Position numbers and translations under genes: made by a program. A DNA stretch of 64,000 nucleotides from Clostridia bacterium (lineage in GTDB: Bacteria > Bacillota > Clostridia > Christensenellales > Aristaeellaceae). Numbering within the stretch: position 1 is the stretch's first letter; each line of letters opens with the position of its first letter. Shown here in pieces: positions 1-8,052 of the stretch. Location: contig JAFRBK010000019.1 of assembly GCA_017404985.1 (NCBI GenBank), positions 1 through 64,000 of the forward strand, in the 5' to 3' direction. A model generated the notes under the pieces. That model did no database searches, was not told the DNA's origin, and worked only from the letters and a program-made list of their open reading frames with translations.

Positions 1-14
1 CGCGGCTTGTACAT
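1..14 (-). CDS. Start of a gene that runs off the left edge
   Basis: Only the first codons of a minus-strand gene are inside the window: an ATG at 14-12 followed by TAC AAG CCG. The start is convincing because a CGGAGGG ribosome binding site (20-26 on the plus strand as its complement) lies six bases upstream and a promoter with an extended -10 sits at 41-49. Nothing can be said about the product. Confidence 0.6.
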
Positions 15-40
15 GAAATCCCTCCGTTTCTTGTGCTTCT

Positions 41-49
41 ATTATACCA
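41..49 (-). promoter_or_regulatory. Extended -10 promoter for the gene leaving the left edge
   Basis: Read on the minus strand this is TGGTATAAT, a consensus -10 with a TG extension; the -35 region is poor. CCCTCCG and CGGAGGG (50-56 and 20-26) form an inverted repeat around it. The downstream arm doubles as the ribosome binding site, while the other arm lies upstream of the -10 and would not be in the transcript. Confidence 0.6.
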
Positions 50-153
50 CGGAGGGCTTGAAATCACTACGTTTTCAGCACCTGTTGGGTGTATTTCCAC
101 AGTACTTGATTGGTCGCTTTGAGAGCAGTGTTTTCAAGGCGTCTGGCAAGTTG

Positions 154-396
154 TCAAGGTTCGAGTTTCACGGATTGAGGAAAATAGTCATCATAGCTTT
201 TTGTAGTGAAAAGGTTTTTCAGTGGTTTGCTGAAGCCGAGCTTTTCAGCCCATACATACAACATATCCTCGTTAATTCCCATAAGGATAGGGGTGTCTGC
301 TTCTGCGGCTTGTTCCCCTAACGCATATGAACATTGTGCAAAAAGCATCATTGCAGTCAGCAGGATGCAGAAAACGTTTTTCATCTGCTTATTCAT
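154..396 (-). CDS. Short secreted protein, truncated paralogue of the solute-binding-like protein upstream
   Basis: An 80-residue protein starting at the ATG at 396 (a TTG one codon earlier is possible). It has a signal peptide (about residues 1-28, with an ALG/E cleavage site). The mature part contains a WAEKLGFSKPLKNL stretch that matches WAEMLGFQEPLKSL in the 449-residue protein encoded just upstream, and then stops. It is therefore probably the N-terminal piece of a duplicated gene, cut at about residue 80, rather than an independent family. Its ATG overlaps the stop of the upstream gene (TGATG), so it is still in a position to be translated by coupling. Function unknown. Confidence 0.6.
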   Translation of the reverse strand: MNKQMKNVFCILLTAMMLFAQCSYALGEQAAEADTPILMGINEDMLYVWAEKLGFSKPLKNLFTTKSYDDYFPQSVKLEP

Positions 397-1745
397 CAAT
401 CAGTATCCTCCGGAAACTCCTCAATCCACATTTCCACATCATTAGCTCCGCTAATAGCTGCAGCCCATTCCCGATCCATCTCAGCAGCGTATTCTTCCGC
501 TGTCAGTTTGCCGTCCACCCAAAATTGATGCTGCGCCCGCATGCAGGCTCCGTACTGGCTTTCGATAATCCAGTTTGTTTTTTCCATGCAGGGCACGATT
601 GATTGATCCAGCATACTGATGGAAGTCAGCCACTCCTTTGTCAGATACCTGTATTTCGTCCCGTTGTGCTTTTTCAGGTCCTGGTTCCATTCCTCAGGAT
701 TGAATTTGTCAGGGAAAACCCACCAGTCATACATGGTCATGCTTCGTTTTTTTTCTACATGGGGAATAGCTGTTTCAAAAAGTGCAGGAGCATAAGAGGC
801 ATAGTTGCTCCCCTTGCGTACGCATTGAAGCGAAACCATCCTCACATTGAACAGCGACGGCTGGTCGGCAGTGATCCGAAGGGGGATGATGTTTGCACAG
901 GTAAAAGTGTCCTTTTGATTGAAAGAGAAACCGTACTGCTGACGTCCTGCCAGCAAATACCGTACTTTGGTGCTCACCTTCTGTTTGAAATCCACCTTCA
1001 GCAGCCGCTTATACAGCTTTTGAGCCCTGCCTGCCAGCTCGATGAATTTCGGATCGCTGAACACTACGGGTATTCCGGCAACCCTGCACCGAAGTATCCA
1101 ACCCTCCAGCAGATTATCCCTGAACAGCTCAGACAGATATTCTCTCTTGTCACCTGCAGTGCCATAGAAGAGCCGGAAGCCTTCGTGAGGCATATCCAGA
1201 AAAATCTCGATGAAATCCAGCAGCTCCTCAAAAGAGGAAGGAGGCGTAATATCCCGGAAGGGGGAGGCGGCCCATGCGTCGGGCACCCAATAGCCGATAA
1301 AGCCAGGTACAAAACAAATAAAATATCCAGCGCCGGGATAAGCCAGCAGTTTCCCATCCTCAGTCATCAGCTCGTTGCGAATCACCTGCTGGATCAAAGG
1401 TGACATTGACTCAATTTCCTCCAGCATGGCGCTGGTAGGAGCAAAGGGCTCAATGAGACCGGCTTTGTAGAGTGCTTTGGGTGTTTCCTGCATATCGGTA
1501 TCAACTCCAAAAAAATCCGGCTGATAATCGTTGATCAGGTCGATAAAGCTGTCATAGTGCTGTTTGGCTACCAGGCTTTTCAAGGGTTCCTGAAAACCCA
1601 GCATCTCAGCCCATTGCTTTTCGGTCTCCTCACCGGCGATCCACAATAATGTCGGTGATTCCTGAGTTCCTTCCGCTCCGGCGTTCGCTGCTGTCATTAC
1701 ACACAGCATGATTGCCATCACTGCCAAAGTGATTCTCTTTCTCAT
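396..1745 (-). CDS. Secreted extracellular solute-binding-like protein
   Basis: 449 residues with a clear signal peptide (MRKRITLAVMAIMLC..., cleavage near ANAGA/E at about residue 25). The mature part has the general look of a family 1 extracellular solute-binding protein (aromatic-rich, YWVPDAW, FEELLDF and a late tryptophan-rich region), but I see no lipobox, so it may be released or held in another way. No ABC permease or ATPase is nearby, so an orphan sensor or scavenger role is as likely as transport. A GAGGAG site precedes the ATG, and the start overlaps the stop of a 38-codon ORF (ATGA). The downstream 80-codon gene is a truncated paralogue. Solute unknown. Confidence 0.6.
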   Translation of the reverse strand: MRKRITLAVMAIMLCVMTAANAGAEGTQESPTLLWIAGEETEKQWAEMLGFQEPLKSLVAKQHYDSFIDLINDYQPDFFGVDTDMQETPKALYKAGLIEPFAPTSAMLEEIESMSPLIQQVIRNELMTEDGKLLAYPGAGYFICFVPGFIGYWVPDAWAASPFRDITPPSSFEELLDFIEIFLDMPHEGFRLFYGTAGDKREYLSELFRDNLLEGWILRCRVAGIPVVFSDPKFIELAGRAQKLYKRLLKVDFKQKVSTKVRYLLAGRQQYGFSFNQKDTFTCANIIPLRITADQPSLFNVRMVSLQCVRKGSNYASYAPALFETAIPHVEKKRSMTMYDWWVFPDKFNPEEWNQDLKKHNGTKYRYLTKEWLTSISMLDQSIVPCMEKTNWIIESQYGACMRAQHQFWVDGKLTAEEYAAEMDREWAAAISGANDVEMWIEEFPEDTD

Positions 1746-1858
1746 GGCTTAAACTCCTCATCCGTTCTTTCTGCCTTTTCCTCATCAGCGCAGGCATATT
1801 GGGCAATGACCAATAAGAGCATCACTGCCAGCAGCAGGATACAAAACAGGTTCTTCAT
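1742..1858 (-). CDS. 38-residue secreted peptide, coupled to the solute-binding-like gene
   Basis: A small ORF with a very strong ribosome binding site (GGGAGG, five bases before the ATG at 1858) and a stop that overlaps the next start (ATGA). The product begins MKNLFCILLLAVMLLLVIAQ and has a signal-peptide cleavage site at ACA/D near residue 24, leaving an acidic tail of about 14 residues. Its first residues resemble those of the 80-residue gene at 154-396 (MKNVFCILL), so it may be a third, still shorter copy of the same family, or a leader that couples translation. Peptide role unknown. Confidence 0.55.
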   Translation of the reverse strand: MKNLFCILLLAVMLLLVIAQYACADEEKAERTDEEFKP

Positions 1859-1918
1859 TTTTCCTCCCGAAGGGAGCGCCGCCATCCGTTTGAAGATGAC
1901 GGCGCTCCGAGTGGATCT

Positions 1919-3049
1919 TTACTTTTTCAGCTGCAGCACCAGCATGGTGTCATTTCCGCTTCCATCTGGGAATACCAGATGAATCGTCTCCGGAATCTGA
2001 TCCACAGAAATCATCTGCGTATACGGAATCTGAGGCCAGGTATCCAGGTTGGAGAAACCACTGGAAAGGGTAATACCGGTGGGGTAATCATCTCCATTTT
2101 CTTTCACGATTTTCACCATCAGCTTGTCAAGGGCCATATCCTGTGTCGCACCTTCCAGAGCGGTCAGATTGGTTGTGAAGTGCAGGCCGCTGGGCAGCAG
2201 TTCCGCGTGGATGCTGTCAATCTGGAAGGCATCAAGTACCTTAGTGCCTTCAGGAACGATGTATTCCGCCGTAGCAATGGCCTTCTCGGTATGGATGGGC
2301 AGATCCACATATTCCTTGGTGACGTTGGTATCGTCCTCTACATCTTCCAGGTTCACTAGTTTTGTACGCAGATACACCCTGGCTTTGATTTCCTCACCGC
2401 TGATCTGCCCGTTCAGGGGCTGCAGGGAGAAATAGGTCAGGCTGCCATCATCATTGAACATAGGATCCTCATACGCTTCGCTGCCCCAGAGTTCAGACGG
2501 GATCTCCAACGTGGCGCGGACGCTGTACAGAGGCAGGTTCAGCTCTTTCGCAGCTTCCACCCAGGTCATGGACGGATCTACACCGAGCTGTTTCGCAACG
2601 GCGGCGCTGTTTTCCCCGTAGGCACCGATGGCTTCGGTGAAATCATCCGCAGCAAGAATCCCTTTCACACCATCCGCCAGCCGGGCTTCAACTGAAATCA
2701 TAGCCAACCGCGAATCACTGTAACGTTCCCGCACGGTGAAGGCCACATCACCTTCCTGCCAAGATACAGGTTCACACGTTGCCATAATTTCCTGAGCTGT
2801 CTTCGGGATATCAGCGCCATAGTCTTTTTTGAAGAAATCATTCCATCCGAAGATCTGTCCAGCAGCCATCGCTACTGCCATAGTTGCCACGATAACACAA
2901 GCCGCAATCAATACGGTTCTAAAAGCTGCCTTTTTCACGGGTTCGTCCTCCTTCACGGAGCGAGCGGCACTCATCAGCGCATCACGGGTTTCTTCCGGCA
3001 TTGGCCTGAAAGCATCCCGCAGATTCAGATTGTCCATGTCACGCTTCAT
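1919..3049 (-). CDS. Membrane anti-sigma-factor-like protein
   Basis: 376 residues. The first about 40 residues are cytoplasmic (LNLRDAFRPMPEETRDALMSA), followed by one membrane segment (about 42-65, VLIAACVIVATMAVAMAAGQ) and a large extracytoplasmic domain of about 300 residues. This is the usual build of a DUF4179-type or similar anti-sigma factor with an outside sensor domain. The gene starts by ATGA overlap with the ECF sigma gene upstream, which is the main evidence for its role: it would hold that sigma factor at the membrane until a signal outside releases it. No zinc-finger HxxxCxxC is present, unlike the second anti-sigma gene at 3704. The signal sensed is unknown. Confidence 0.7.
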   Translation of the reverse strand: MKRDMDNLNLRDAFRPMPEETRDALMSAARSVKEDEPVKKAAFRTVLIAACVIVATMAVAMAAGQIFGWNDFFKKDYGADIPKTAQEIMATCEPVSWQEGDVAFTVRERYSDSRLAMISVEARLADGVKGILAADDFTEAIGAYGENSAAVAKQLGVDPSMTWVEAAKELNLPLYSVRATLEIPSELWGSEAYEDPMFNDDGSLTYFSLQPLNGQISGEEIKARVYLRTKLVNLEDVEDDTNVTKEYVDLPIHTEKAIATAEYIVPEGTKVLDAFQIDSIHAELLPSGLHFTTNLTALEGATQDMALDKLMVKIVKENGDDYPTGITLSSGFSNLDTWPQIPYTQMISVDQIPETIHLVFPDGSGNDTMLVLQLKK

Positions 3050-3504
3050 TCCGCATCCAGCTCCTTTCTCAGTTCTTTTTTCCCCCGGCGAAGTCGTCCT
3101 CGAAGAGTTGTCATCGGGATTCGCAGCACGTCTGCTGCTTCCTCATAGGTCATTCCCTCTGAATAGCAGAGGACAAGAGGCAATCGAAGCTTCTCCGGAA
3201 GAGCCTCTAGTGCCATTGCCAGGTCAGGATCCGGGGCAGACGTGTTTTGTACAGGGATCTTGTCCAATGGAACGATTTTCCGATGCATTCGTTGTGTGTC
3301 GTAACACACATTGATCAGTATGCGGGTCATCCAGGTGCGGAAATACTTCTCTTCCCGCAGTTTATCCCGCTTTTCCCATGCCTTGAGGACTGCATCCTGT
3401 AATGCGTCCTGCACATCGGCTTCGTTCCGCAGGATCGACCAAGCTACCCGGTACATCATGTCCGAGCAGGTTTCGATCTCTGCGATGAAGAATCCTCTGT
3501 CCAC
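3046..3504 (-). CDS. ECF RNA polymerase sigma factor
   Basis: 152 residues from a GTG start at 3504, chosen because AGGAGG lies nine bases upstream and because this gives the usual N-terminus (DRGFFIAEIETCSDMMYRVA). ATG codons further upstream have no ribosome binding site. Region 2 is clear (AWSILRNEADVQDALQDAVLKAW), followed by a linker and region 4 with its helix-turn-helix (YSEGMTYEEAADVLRIPMTT). It directs RNA polymerase to a small regulon, probably including its own operon. The following anti-sigma gene overlaps its stop. A GTAACGTTAC palindrome at 3525-3534 lies just upstream of the ribosome binding site and could be part of an autoregulatory site. Confidence 0.88.
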   Translation of the reverse strand: MDRGFFIAEIETCSDMMYRVAWSILRNEADVQDALQDAVLKAWEKRDKLREEKYFRTWMTRILINVCYDTQRMHRKIVPLDKIPVQNTSAPDPDLAMALEALPEKLRLPLVLCYSEGMTYEEAADVLRIPMTTLRGRLRRGKKELRKELDAE

Positions 3505-3703
3505 GGTGTTCTGCCTCCTGTTTCGTAACGTTACATCCATTAGACGGGTGAGAAGGAAGAATCGGCACACGACCCCAATTTTTTTCATTTTATCATTATT
3601 CTGAGTGGCAATCAAAAACGGACACCATTGTGCAATGATGTCCGCCAGATTTCTGATTCCGGTTAACGTTCACGGAGTAATAAGCCTTGTGGACGTTTTT
3701 ATA

Positions 3704-4669
3704 TTATGTCTCTTTTCTTCGGTTAAGGAATACCTGCCAGGCAATGGAAAGGAATGCATATACAGCAAGCACTACCAAGAGGATGCTGAAAAGATCATGT
3801 TCCATAAAGTTGCTTGTTGTCTTAGTGCCTTTCAAAAGAATATGTGACAGGATATAGGAAATGGGCGCAAAGAACAATTGGCGCAGAATCCAGCTGTAGT
3901 CCCATTTTCTGAAAATTACCCAAATCAGTCCAAGCAATCCCGACAACCCTGCCGCAATCAGTAAATAATATCCCAGCGCAAGGCGAGGAAGAACTACTGT
4001 TCCTCCATTCAGAGGAGTTCCCCATAGCAGCACCTGCCGCTGTTCAAACCCATAAATCAGACGGTCAGGTACAGGATAGTAGGTTGATTCATAATACGAC
4101 TGGGTTTGATGACTGGAACCTTGATTTGTGCTGAATGCCTGCAGGATGACAGTTGTTGTGCCGTCATCCTCAACGACCACATGCTCCTCAAACCCGTTGA
4201 TGAAGCTGCTAACCTTCAGAATCAAAGCTTCACAGGATTGCTCCGCGGAAGCAGGAGCAACAGTTGGCACAGGAGCCGCTTTGTCATCTGTCGGCAAATA
4301 CACCTCACCGCTGTAATACTCAGCAGGATTGACGGTTTCGACACCTACAACCTCGATCAAGCCATCCTGCCAGAGAATATAATTCATGCTCGTGGCATAG
4401 AAGAAATAAGTAAAGACTGCGATAAATACACACAGCGCAGCAAGGATAGCTGTGTACCAGCGGCGCTTCCGGATTTCCTTTCTGAGCGATTGCAGCGGTT
4501 TTACCGTTTCAACAGGCGGTTCCGGGGATGTCTCAATCTCAGAAAACCGTTTCTGACAGTCAGGGCATTCGGTCAAATGCTGATCAACCAGGTCTTTTGT
4601 ATCCGGTTCAACCATGTTTTCAGCATACAGCGGCAGCAAATCATGTATAACAGAACATGGCAGTTTCAT
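3704..4669 (-). CDS. Zinc-finger anti-sigma factor, membrane protein
   Basis: 321 residues from the ATG at 4669, which lies seven bases after GGAGG; the upstream ATG overlapping the sigma stop is too close to that site. The N-terminus is a zf-HC2-type domain (MKLPCSVIHDLLPLYAENM, then HLTECPDCQKRF, giving His-Cys-Cys). A first membrane helix follows at about residues 70-92, then an extracellular part with a proline/alanine stretch, then three or more further helices near the C-terminus (ALGYYLLIAAGLSGLLGLIWVI and the last 40 residues). It should bind and restrain the ECF sigma factor encoded immediately upstream. The extra C-terminal helices are unusual for a simple anti-sigma factor. Confidence 0.75.
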   Translation of the reverse strand: MKLPCSVIHDLLPLYAENMVEPDTKDLVDQHLTECPDCQKRFSEIETSPEPPVETVKPLQSLRKEIRKRRWYTAILAALCVFIAVFTYFFYATSMNYILWQDGLIEVVGVETVNPAEYYSGEVYLPTDDKAAPVPTVAPASAEQSCEALILKVSSFINGFEEHVVVEDDGTTTVILQAFSTNQGSSHQTQSYYESTYYPVPDRLIYGFEQRQVLLWGTPLNGGTVVLPRLALGYYLLIAAGLSGLLGLIWVIFRKWDYSWILRQLFFAPISYILSHILLKGTKTTSNFMEHDLFSILLVVLAVYAFLSIAWQVFLNRRKET

Positions 4670-4671
4670 AT

Positions 4672-5157
4672 TCATTCCTCCATCTTCTCCTTGATCTTTG
4701 CACGGGCTCTGTGATAAACAACGCAAGCCCAATTTCCCGACTTGCCAAAGAGTTCTCCGATGTCCCGGAAGCTTAACTGTCCTAAGGTTCTGAGTGTGAA
4801 AACTTCCCGATAGGGCTCGTCCAGGTGATGGAGCAGCCGATGGATGCGCATGCTTTCATCCTGGCGTACAATCGCTTCTTCCGGTCCGGCAGACAAATCC
4901 GGAAGCTGCAATGCATCGTCAATTGGCTGGGCCTTTTTCTTTCGCTGATCTGACAGCCATAGGTTTTTGGCTATCGTACATAGCCAGCTTTTCAGGCTGC
5001 TTTTCCCCTGAAACTGATCCAGGGAACGCATCGCCTTGAAAAAGGTTTCCTGGGTTATCTCCTCGGCAGTCTGCGTATTTCCGGAGAGGGAGAGCGCATA
5101 ACGGTATACCGATTCGAAGTAGCTCTGATAGATCTGATCAAAAGAATCAAGCTGCAT
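4672..5157 (-). CDS. ECF RNA polymerase sigma factor (SigV/SigW-like)
   Basis: 161 residues. Region 2 is typical (DQIYQSYFESVYRYALSLSGNTQTAEEITQ... then WLCTIAKNLWLSDQRKK), and region 4 carries the helix-turn-helix LGQLSFRDIGELFGKSGNWACVVYHRARAKIK. The NWACVVYHRARAK form of the recognition helix is common in sigma factors paired with zf-HC2 anti-sigma proteins, which fits the gene encoded next. A GGGAG site lies before the ATG at 5157. This is the second ECF/anti-sigma pair within 2 kb; the two pairs are not close paralogues of each other. Confidence 0.87.
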   Translation of the reverse strand: MQLDSFDQIYQSYFESVYRYALSLSGNTQTAEEITQETFFKAMRSLDQFQGKSSLKSWLCTIAKNLWLSDQRKKKAQPIDDALQLPDLSAGPEEAIVRQDESMRIHRLLHHLDEPYREVFTLRTLGQLSFRDIGELFGKSGNWACVVYHRARAKIKEKMEE

Positions 5158-5275
5158 TCAGCTCCCACCCTTTCACTTTATTAGACGCAGATCATGAAGA
5201 AATCTTACAAAAGTTTTCCCTTTATCAAACTTTTCCGCTTGTTATGTTTCATAAGTAGAAAATGACTTTCGCAGA

Positions 5276-5533
5276 TTAGTCAGCTGGCACGAGTTCTCCT
5301 GTCAATGCATTGATATAAATACTATATACATTCTCTGGATCATATTTTATCCGATCCTCCGTGCAAGAGGTTTGTATGAGAAAATGGGGTTCCATATCAC
5401 AGGCGTAAAGCCGGATGCCATACGGATGAGAGACGGTACTTTTTTGAATGAATATATGATGATCAAATGGCTGTGATCTTTTCACCAAGATAAACAGACA
5501 GGAGCTGAAATATAATAAATCTGGTACAGGCAC
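5276..5533 (-). pseudogene. Probable tail of a PepSY-type protein
   Basis: An 85-codon open frame whose last residues (NVYSIYINALTGELVPAD) look like the C-terminal strand of a PepSY-like domain (tyrosine-rich strand, then DA.TGE). The upstream part has no recognisable start or ribosome binding site and overlaps the acetyltransferase remnant on the other strand. I read it as the surviving 3' end of a gene, not a functional one. Confidence 0.3.
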
Positions 5534-5952
5534 ATGATCCGGATTCAGTCAAGGGGCACTACATCAACGTCATTGAAAACACGCCGGAGATCGAAAAAAA
5601 CGCCCGCTGGGTGTATGGCAAGCATCCGACAGATGAAGGACTCAGATCGTATATTGAGAATGGAGAAATGTACCTGCTTACGGATCTGGATACTGTTGCC
5701 GGAATGGTTGCGATCGTTATGCATCAGGAGCAGGATTATGAAGCTGTTCCCTGGGCCGAAAAACTGGAAAGCGACCAGGTGACCACGCTCCACCTTCTGG
5801 CCGTCTGCCCTGAATACCGGGGGAGAGCTCTCGGCAATACGATCCTTGAACTGGCCGGTGAACTGGCAAAACAAAAGGGGAAGAAAGCCATGCGTCTTGA
5901 TGTGCCGGAATCCAACCTGCCTGCACAGCGTATGTACGAAAAAGCCGGGTAG
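5521..5952 (+). pseudogene. Broken GNAT acetyltransferase
   Basis: The open frame from about 5521 encodes the core of a GNAT N-acetyltransferase: a beta strand pair around YLLTDLDTVAGMVAIVMHQ, then HLLAVCPEYRGRALGNTILE, which is the acetyl-CoA pyrophosphate loop (normally Q/RxxGxG/A), and MRLDVPESNLPAQRMYEKAG. The normal N-terminal strand and start codon are missing (stops precede 5515), and the frame ends at TAG 5950 just where GF.Y... should follow; a plausible continuation (RIKYIYRL) sits in another frame. It is therefore truncated at both ends and very probably dead. Confidence 0.65.
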
Positions 5953-6039
5953 GAAGGATTAAATATATATACCGTTTATAAAACTCCCTAACTTTTGGGC
6001 GTGAGTAGTCAAACGATCAAACGATTGGAGGACTGCTCG

Positions 6040-6434
6040 ATGACGACCCAAGAGAAACAGATGATTGCCAGTCTCAGTGAAAATGGACTGGGGTACAGGA
6101 AAATCGCCGCACAGATCGGAATTTCCGAAAACACGGTTAAATCCTATCTGAAGCGAATGACCGCCGCAGATGATCAGAAAGAACCTGATCAGCCAGCGGC
6201 GGTTTTTTCATGCCCGCAGTGCAGTGAAGAAATCAGGCAGACCCCGGGACGGAAAACAAAGAGATTCTGCTCAGATTCCTGCCGGTATAAATGGTGGAAT
6301 TCTCATCCGAATCAGCTCCAGCGCGAATCGCTCCGGGAATCCACGTGCCCTGTCTGTGGGAAGACCTTCTCCGCAACCGGAAATACTGCTCACATGATTG
6401 CTACATCCGCGACTGGTTCGGGGGTGAGCAATGA
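6040..6434 (+). pseudogene. HTH/zinc-ribbon protein of a recombinase cassette, frameshifted
   Basis: The start at 6040 has GGAGG upstream and encodes a sigma-region-4-like helix-turn-helix (EKQMIASLSENGLGYRKIAAQIGISENTVKSYLKR), followed by two zinc-ribbon-like parts (FSCPQCSEEI, then FCSDSCRYKWWNSHP, then TCPVCGKTFS). Near 6362-6371 the frame breaks. The natural ending RNRKYCSHDCYIRDWFGGEQ is encoded in the neighbouring frame and stops at 6432-6434, overlapping the next start. In the original frame translation would run on to 6465 with unrelated residues. From memory, proteins of this build precede SHOCT-domain and serine-recombinase genes in Clostridia; here the recombinase is gone. Confidence 0.7.
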
Positions 6435-6560
6435 TGGAATTGACGAAGCAGGAGTTTCAGAATGAATGCCTTTTTTCGGTCACGATGAGTCATGTATGAA
6501 GCATGCTGAAGAAGGGCATGATGAGACAGAACGGATTGTTTGGAAACAACTTCCAAATTT
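6434..6560 (+). pseudogene. Remnant of a SHOCT-domain gene from the same cassette
   Basis: The ATG at 6434 overlaps the stop of the previous gene and starts MELTKQEFQNECLFSVTMSH, which resembles the N-terminus of the small SHOCT-type proteins that accompany recombinases. A TGA at 6497 interrupts it. The next in-frame residues, SMLKKGMM, look like the normal continuation (helix followed by KKGM.S), after which similarity fades. It is a dead fragment, showing that a mobile cassette once sat here. Confidence 0.5.
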
Positions 6561-6666
6561 CAAGTTGTCTGGTGAATACATATGTCTGGAAGCGTTGAAA
6601 AAAGCCTTACAGCATGATAAAATGTTACATCACAAATGGCACATACATCCACAGGAGGTGCTGAGA

Positions 6667-7002
6667 ATGCTGACGAAGGAAGAATTGCCTGACTGCCCGG
6701 TTGCAACCACATTGCAGCTCATCGGAAACAAATGGAAGATGCTGATCCTGCGCAACCTGTTCACCCGGCCCTGGCGTTTTAATGAGATGCAGCGTTCTAT
6801 TCCCGGAATCAGTCAGAAGGTGTTGACAGATAACCTTCGCACGCTGGAAGCGGACGGCATTATTACCAGGACCGTATACCCAGAAGTTCCTCCCCGGGTC
6901 GAGTATGCGTTGAGTGAATTGGGTGAATCCATGCGTCCGATTATCAAGGCCCTGGAAGCCTGGGGAACCGGGTATCAGAAAATGGTGCGTGATCAGGCAT
7001 GA
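6667..7002 (+). CDS. HxlR-family transcriptional regulator
   Basis: 111 residues from the ATG at 6667, which has AGGAGGTG eight bases upstream; longer frames upstream run through the decayed cassette. It has the compact winged-helix of the HxlR family (CPVATTLQLIGNKWKMLILRNL, then PGISQKVLTDNLRTLEADGIITR, then the wing YPEVPPRVEYALSELG). It probably senses a small reactive or redox signal and controls the operon that follows: its stop overlaps the start of the macrodomain gene (ATGA). No cysteine is found outside the N-terminal CPV, so a redox switch, if any, would use that residue. Confidence 0.88.
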   Translation: MLTKEELPDCPVATTLQLIGNKWKMLILRNLFTRPWRFNEMQRSIPGISQKVLTDNLRTLEADGIITRTVYPEVPPRVEYALSELGESMRPIIKALEAWGTGYQKMVRDQA

Positions 7003-7799
7003 AACAGCAGGACCAATACCGACAGATGATTCACACGCTGCTCGAAGAAATGCCTCAGTATCAGTATCCTGTTTTCCCGTATACACAGGAACGCCAGTGG
7101 CGTTTTCTTCGCAGCCTGATGAATGTTCGCCCTCCAAGGCCGGTTACAGAAGAATTCCTGCAGATTCAGAATGCCTGCCTGCAGGAAATGACCCGGGAGA
7201 AAGGCATCACAGATGTTGACAGCCTAGCCTCATGCAGCATTGATAACAGGCTGGTCCTCTGGCAGGGTGATATTACAACCCTGCGCTGCGATGCTATTGT
7301 AAACGCTGCAAACAGCCAGCTGCTGGGTTGCTTCCAGCCCTGCCATTCCTGTATTGATAACATTATTCATACCATGAGCGGTGTGCAGCTTCGCCTGGCC
7401 TGCCATGAGATCATGCAGAAGCAGGGCCATGAAGAACCTGCGGGCCAGGCAAAGATCACCCCGGGTTTCAATCTTCCCTGTAAATATGTTCTTCATACCG
7501 TTGGGCCTGTTGTTGAAGGTCAGTTGACTCCAAAGCATGAGGAACTGCTTGCCTCCTGCTATCGCAGCTGTCTTAATTTGGCAAGTGAAAACGGAGTAAC
7601 AAGTATTGCCTTCTGCTGCATATCCACAGGTGTGTTTATGTTCCCGCCTCAACGGGCGGCGGAGATTGCTGTGGCAACGGTACAGGAATGGCTGGAAGAA
7701 ACCGGAAGCAGCATGAAGGTTGTTTTCAATGTATTCAAGGATACAGATCGAGAAATCTATGAACGCCTGTTGAATCCGGCCACAGTTACCAAAAGGTAA
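6999..7799 (+). CDS. Zinc-dependent macrodomain protein-ADP-ribose hydrolase
   Basis: 266 residues. The macrodomain starts near residue 85 (LVLWQGDITTLRCDAIVNAANSQLLG) and carries the zinc signature CFQPCHSCIDNIIH, where C111, H116 and C118 are the likely zinc ligands, followed by GVQLR and the phosphate loop STGVFMFPPQRAAEIA. An N-terminal extension of about 80 residues is normal for this Zn-Macro class. In Streptococcus and Staphylococcus such enzymes remove ADP-ribose placed by a SirTM sirtuin, and a SirTM gene follows 320 bp downstream. The gene is coupled to the HxlR regulator. The usual lipoylated target protein (GcvH-L) and its ligase are not encoded here. Confidence 0.9.
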   Translation: MKQQDQYRQMIHTLLEEMPQYQYPVFPYTQERQWRFLRSLMNVRPPRPVTEEFLQIQNACLQEMTREKGITDVDSLASCSIDNRLVLWQGDITTLRCDAIVNAANSQLLGCFQPCHSCIDNIIHTMSGVQLRLACHEIMQKQGHEEPAGQAKITPGFNLPCKYVLHTVGPVVEGQLTPKHEELLASCYRSCLNLASENGVTSIAFCCISTGVFMFPPQRAAEIAVATVQEWLEETGSSMKVVFNVFKDTDREIYERLLNPATVTKR

Positions 7800-7827
7800 C
7801 TACATAATAAAAAAGTGCGTTCTTGTG

Positions 7828-7855
7828 TTCGCATTTCCGCATCTGCTAATATAAT
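7828..7855 (+). promoter_or_regulatory. Possible promoter between macrodomain and sirtuin genes
   Basis: A TATAAT at 7850-7855 with TTCGCA at 7828-7833 and a 16-base spacer. The -35 is weak. If active it would transcribe the remnant at 7861 and the sirtuin gene. Confidence 0.3.
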
Positions 7856-7860
7856 CCCGC

Positions 7861-8052
7861 CAGAAGGAAATCCGGCAAAAGATCCAGGAAAAAGGAGCAG
7901 ATGAAAATGCTTTGCTGGGCATGGGCTGTTTCCGGTATGATGAAGATGCCGCAGTTGCTATCACCAGCCACGCTGATCCGTTGACCATGCATGAAAAAGG
8001 CGTATTCTTCACAGATGAAGGAACGGCGGTTGCTTCACCGATTGCAGCGTAA
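7861..8052 (+). pseudogene. Unrecognised gene remnant between macrodomain and sirtuin
   Basis: An open frame with no start codon and no ribosome binding site (a stop lies at 7852-7854), ending at TAA 8050. Its residues look like real protein (LLGMGCFRYDEDAAVAITSH, then KGVFFTDEGTAVASPIAA) and codon usage matches the neighbours. I do not recognise the family; it does not resemble GcvH-L or LplA. Its position suggests that a third operon member was once encoded here and only its C-terminal 60 or so codons survive. Confidence 0.4.
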
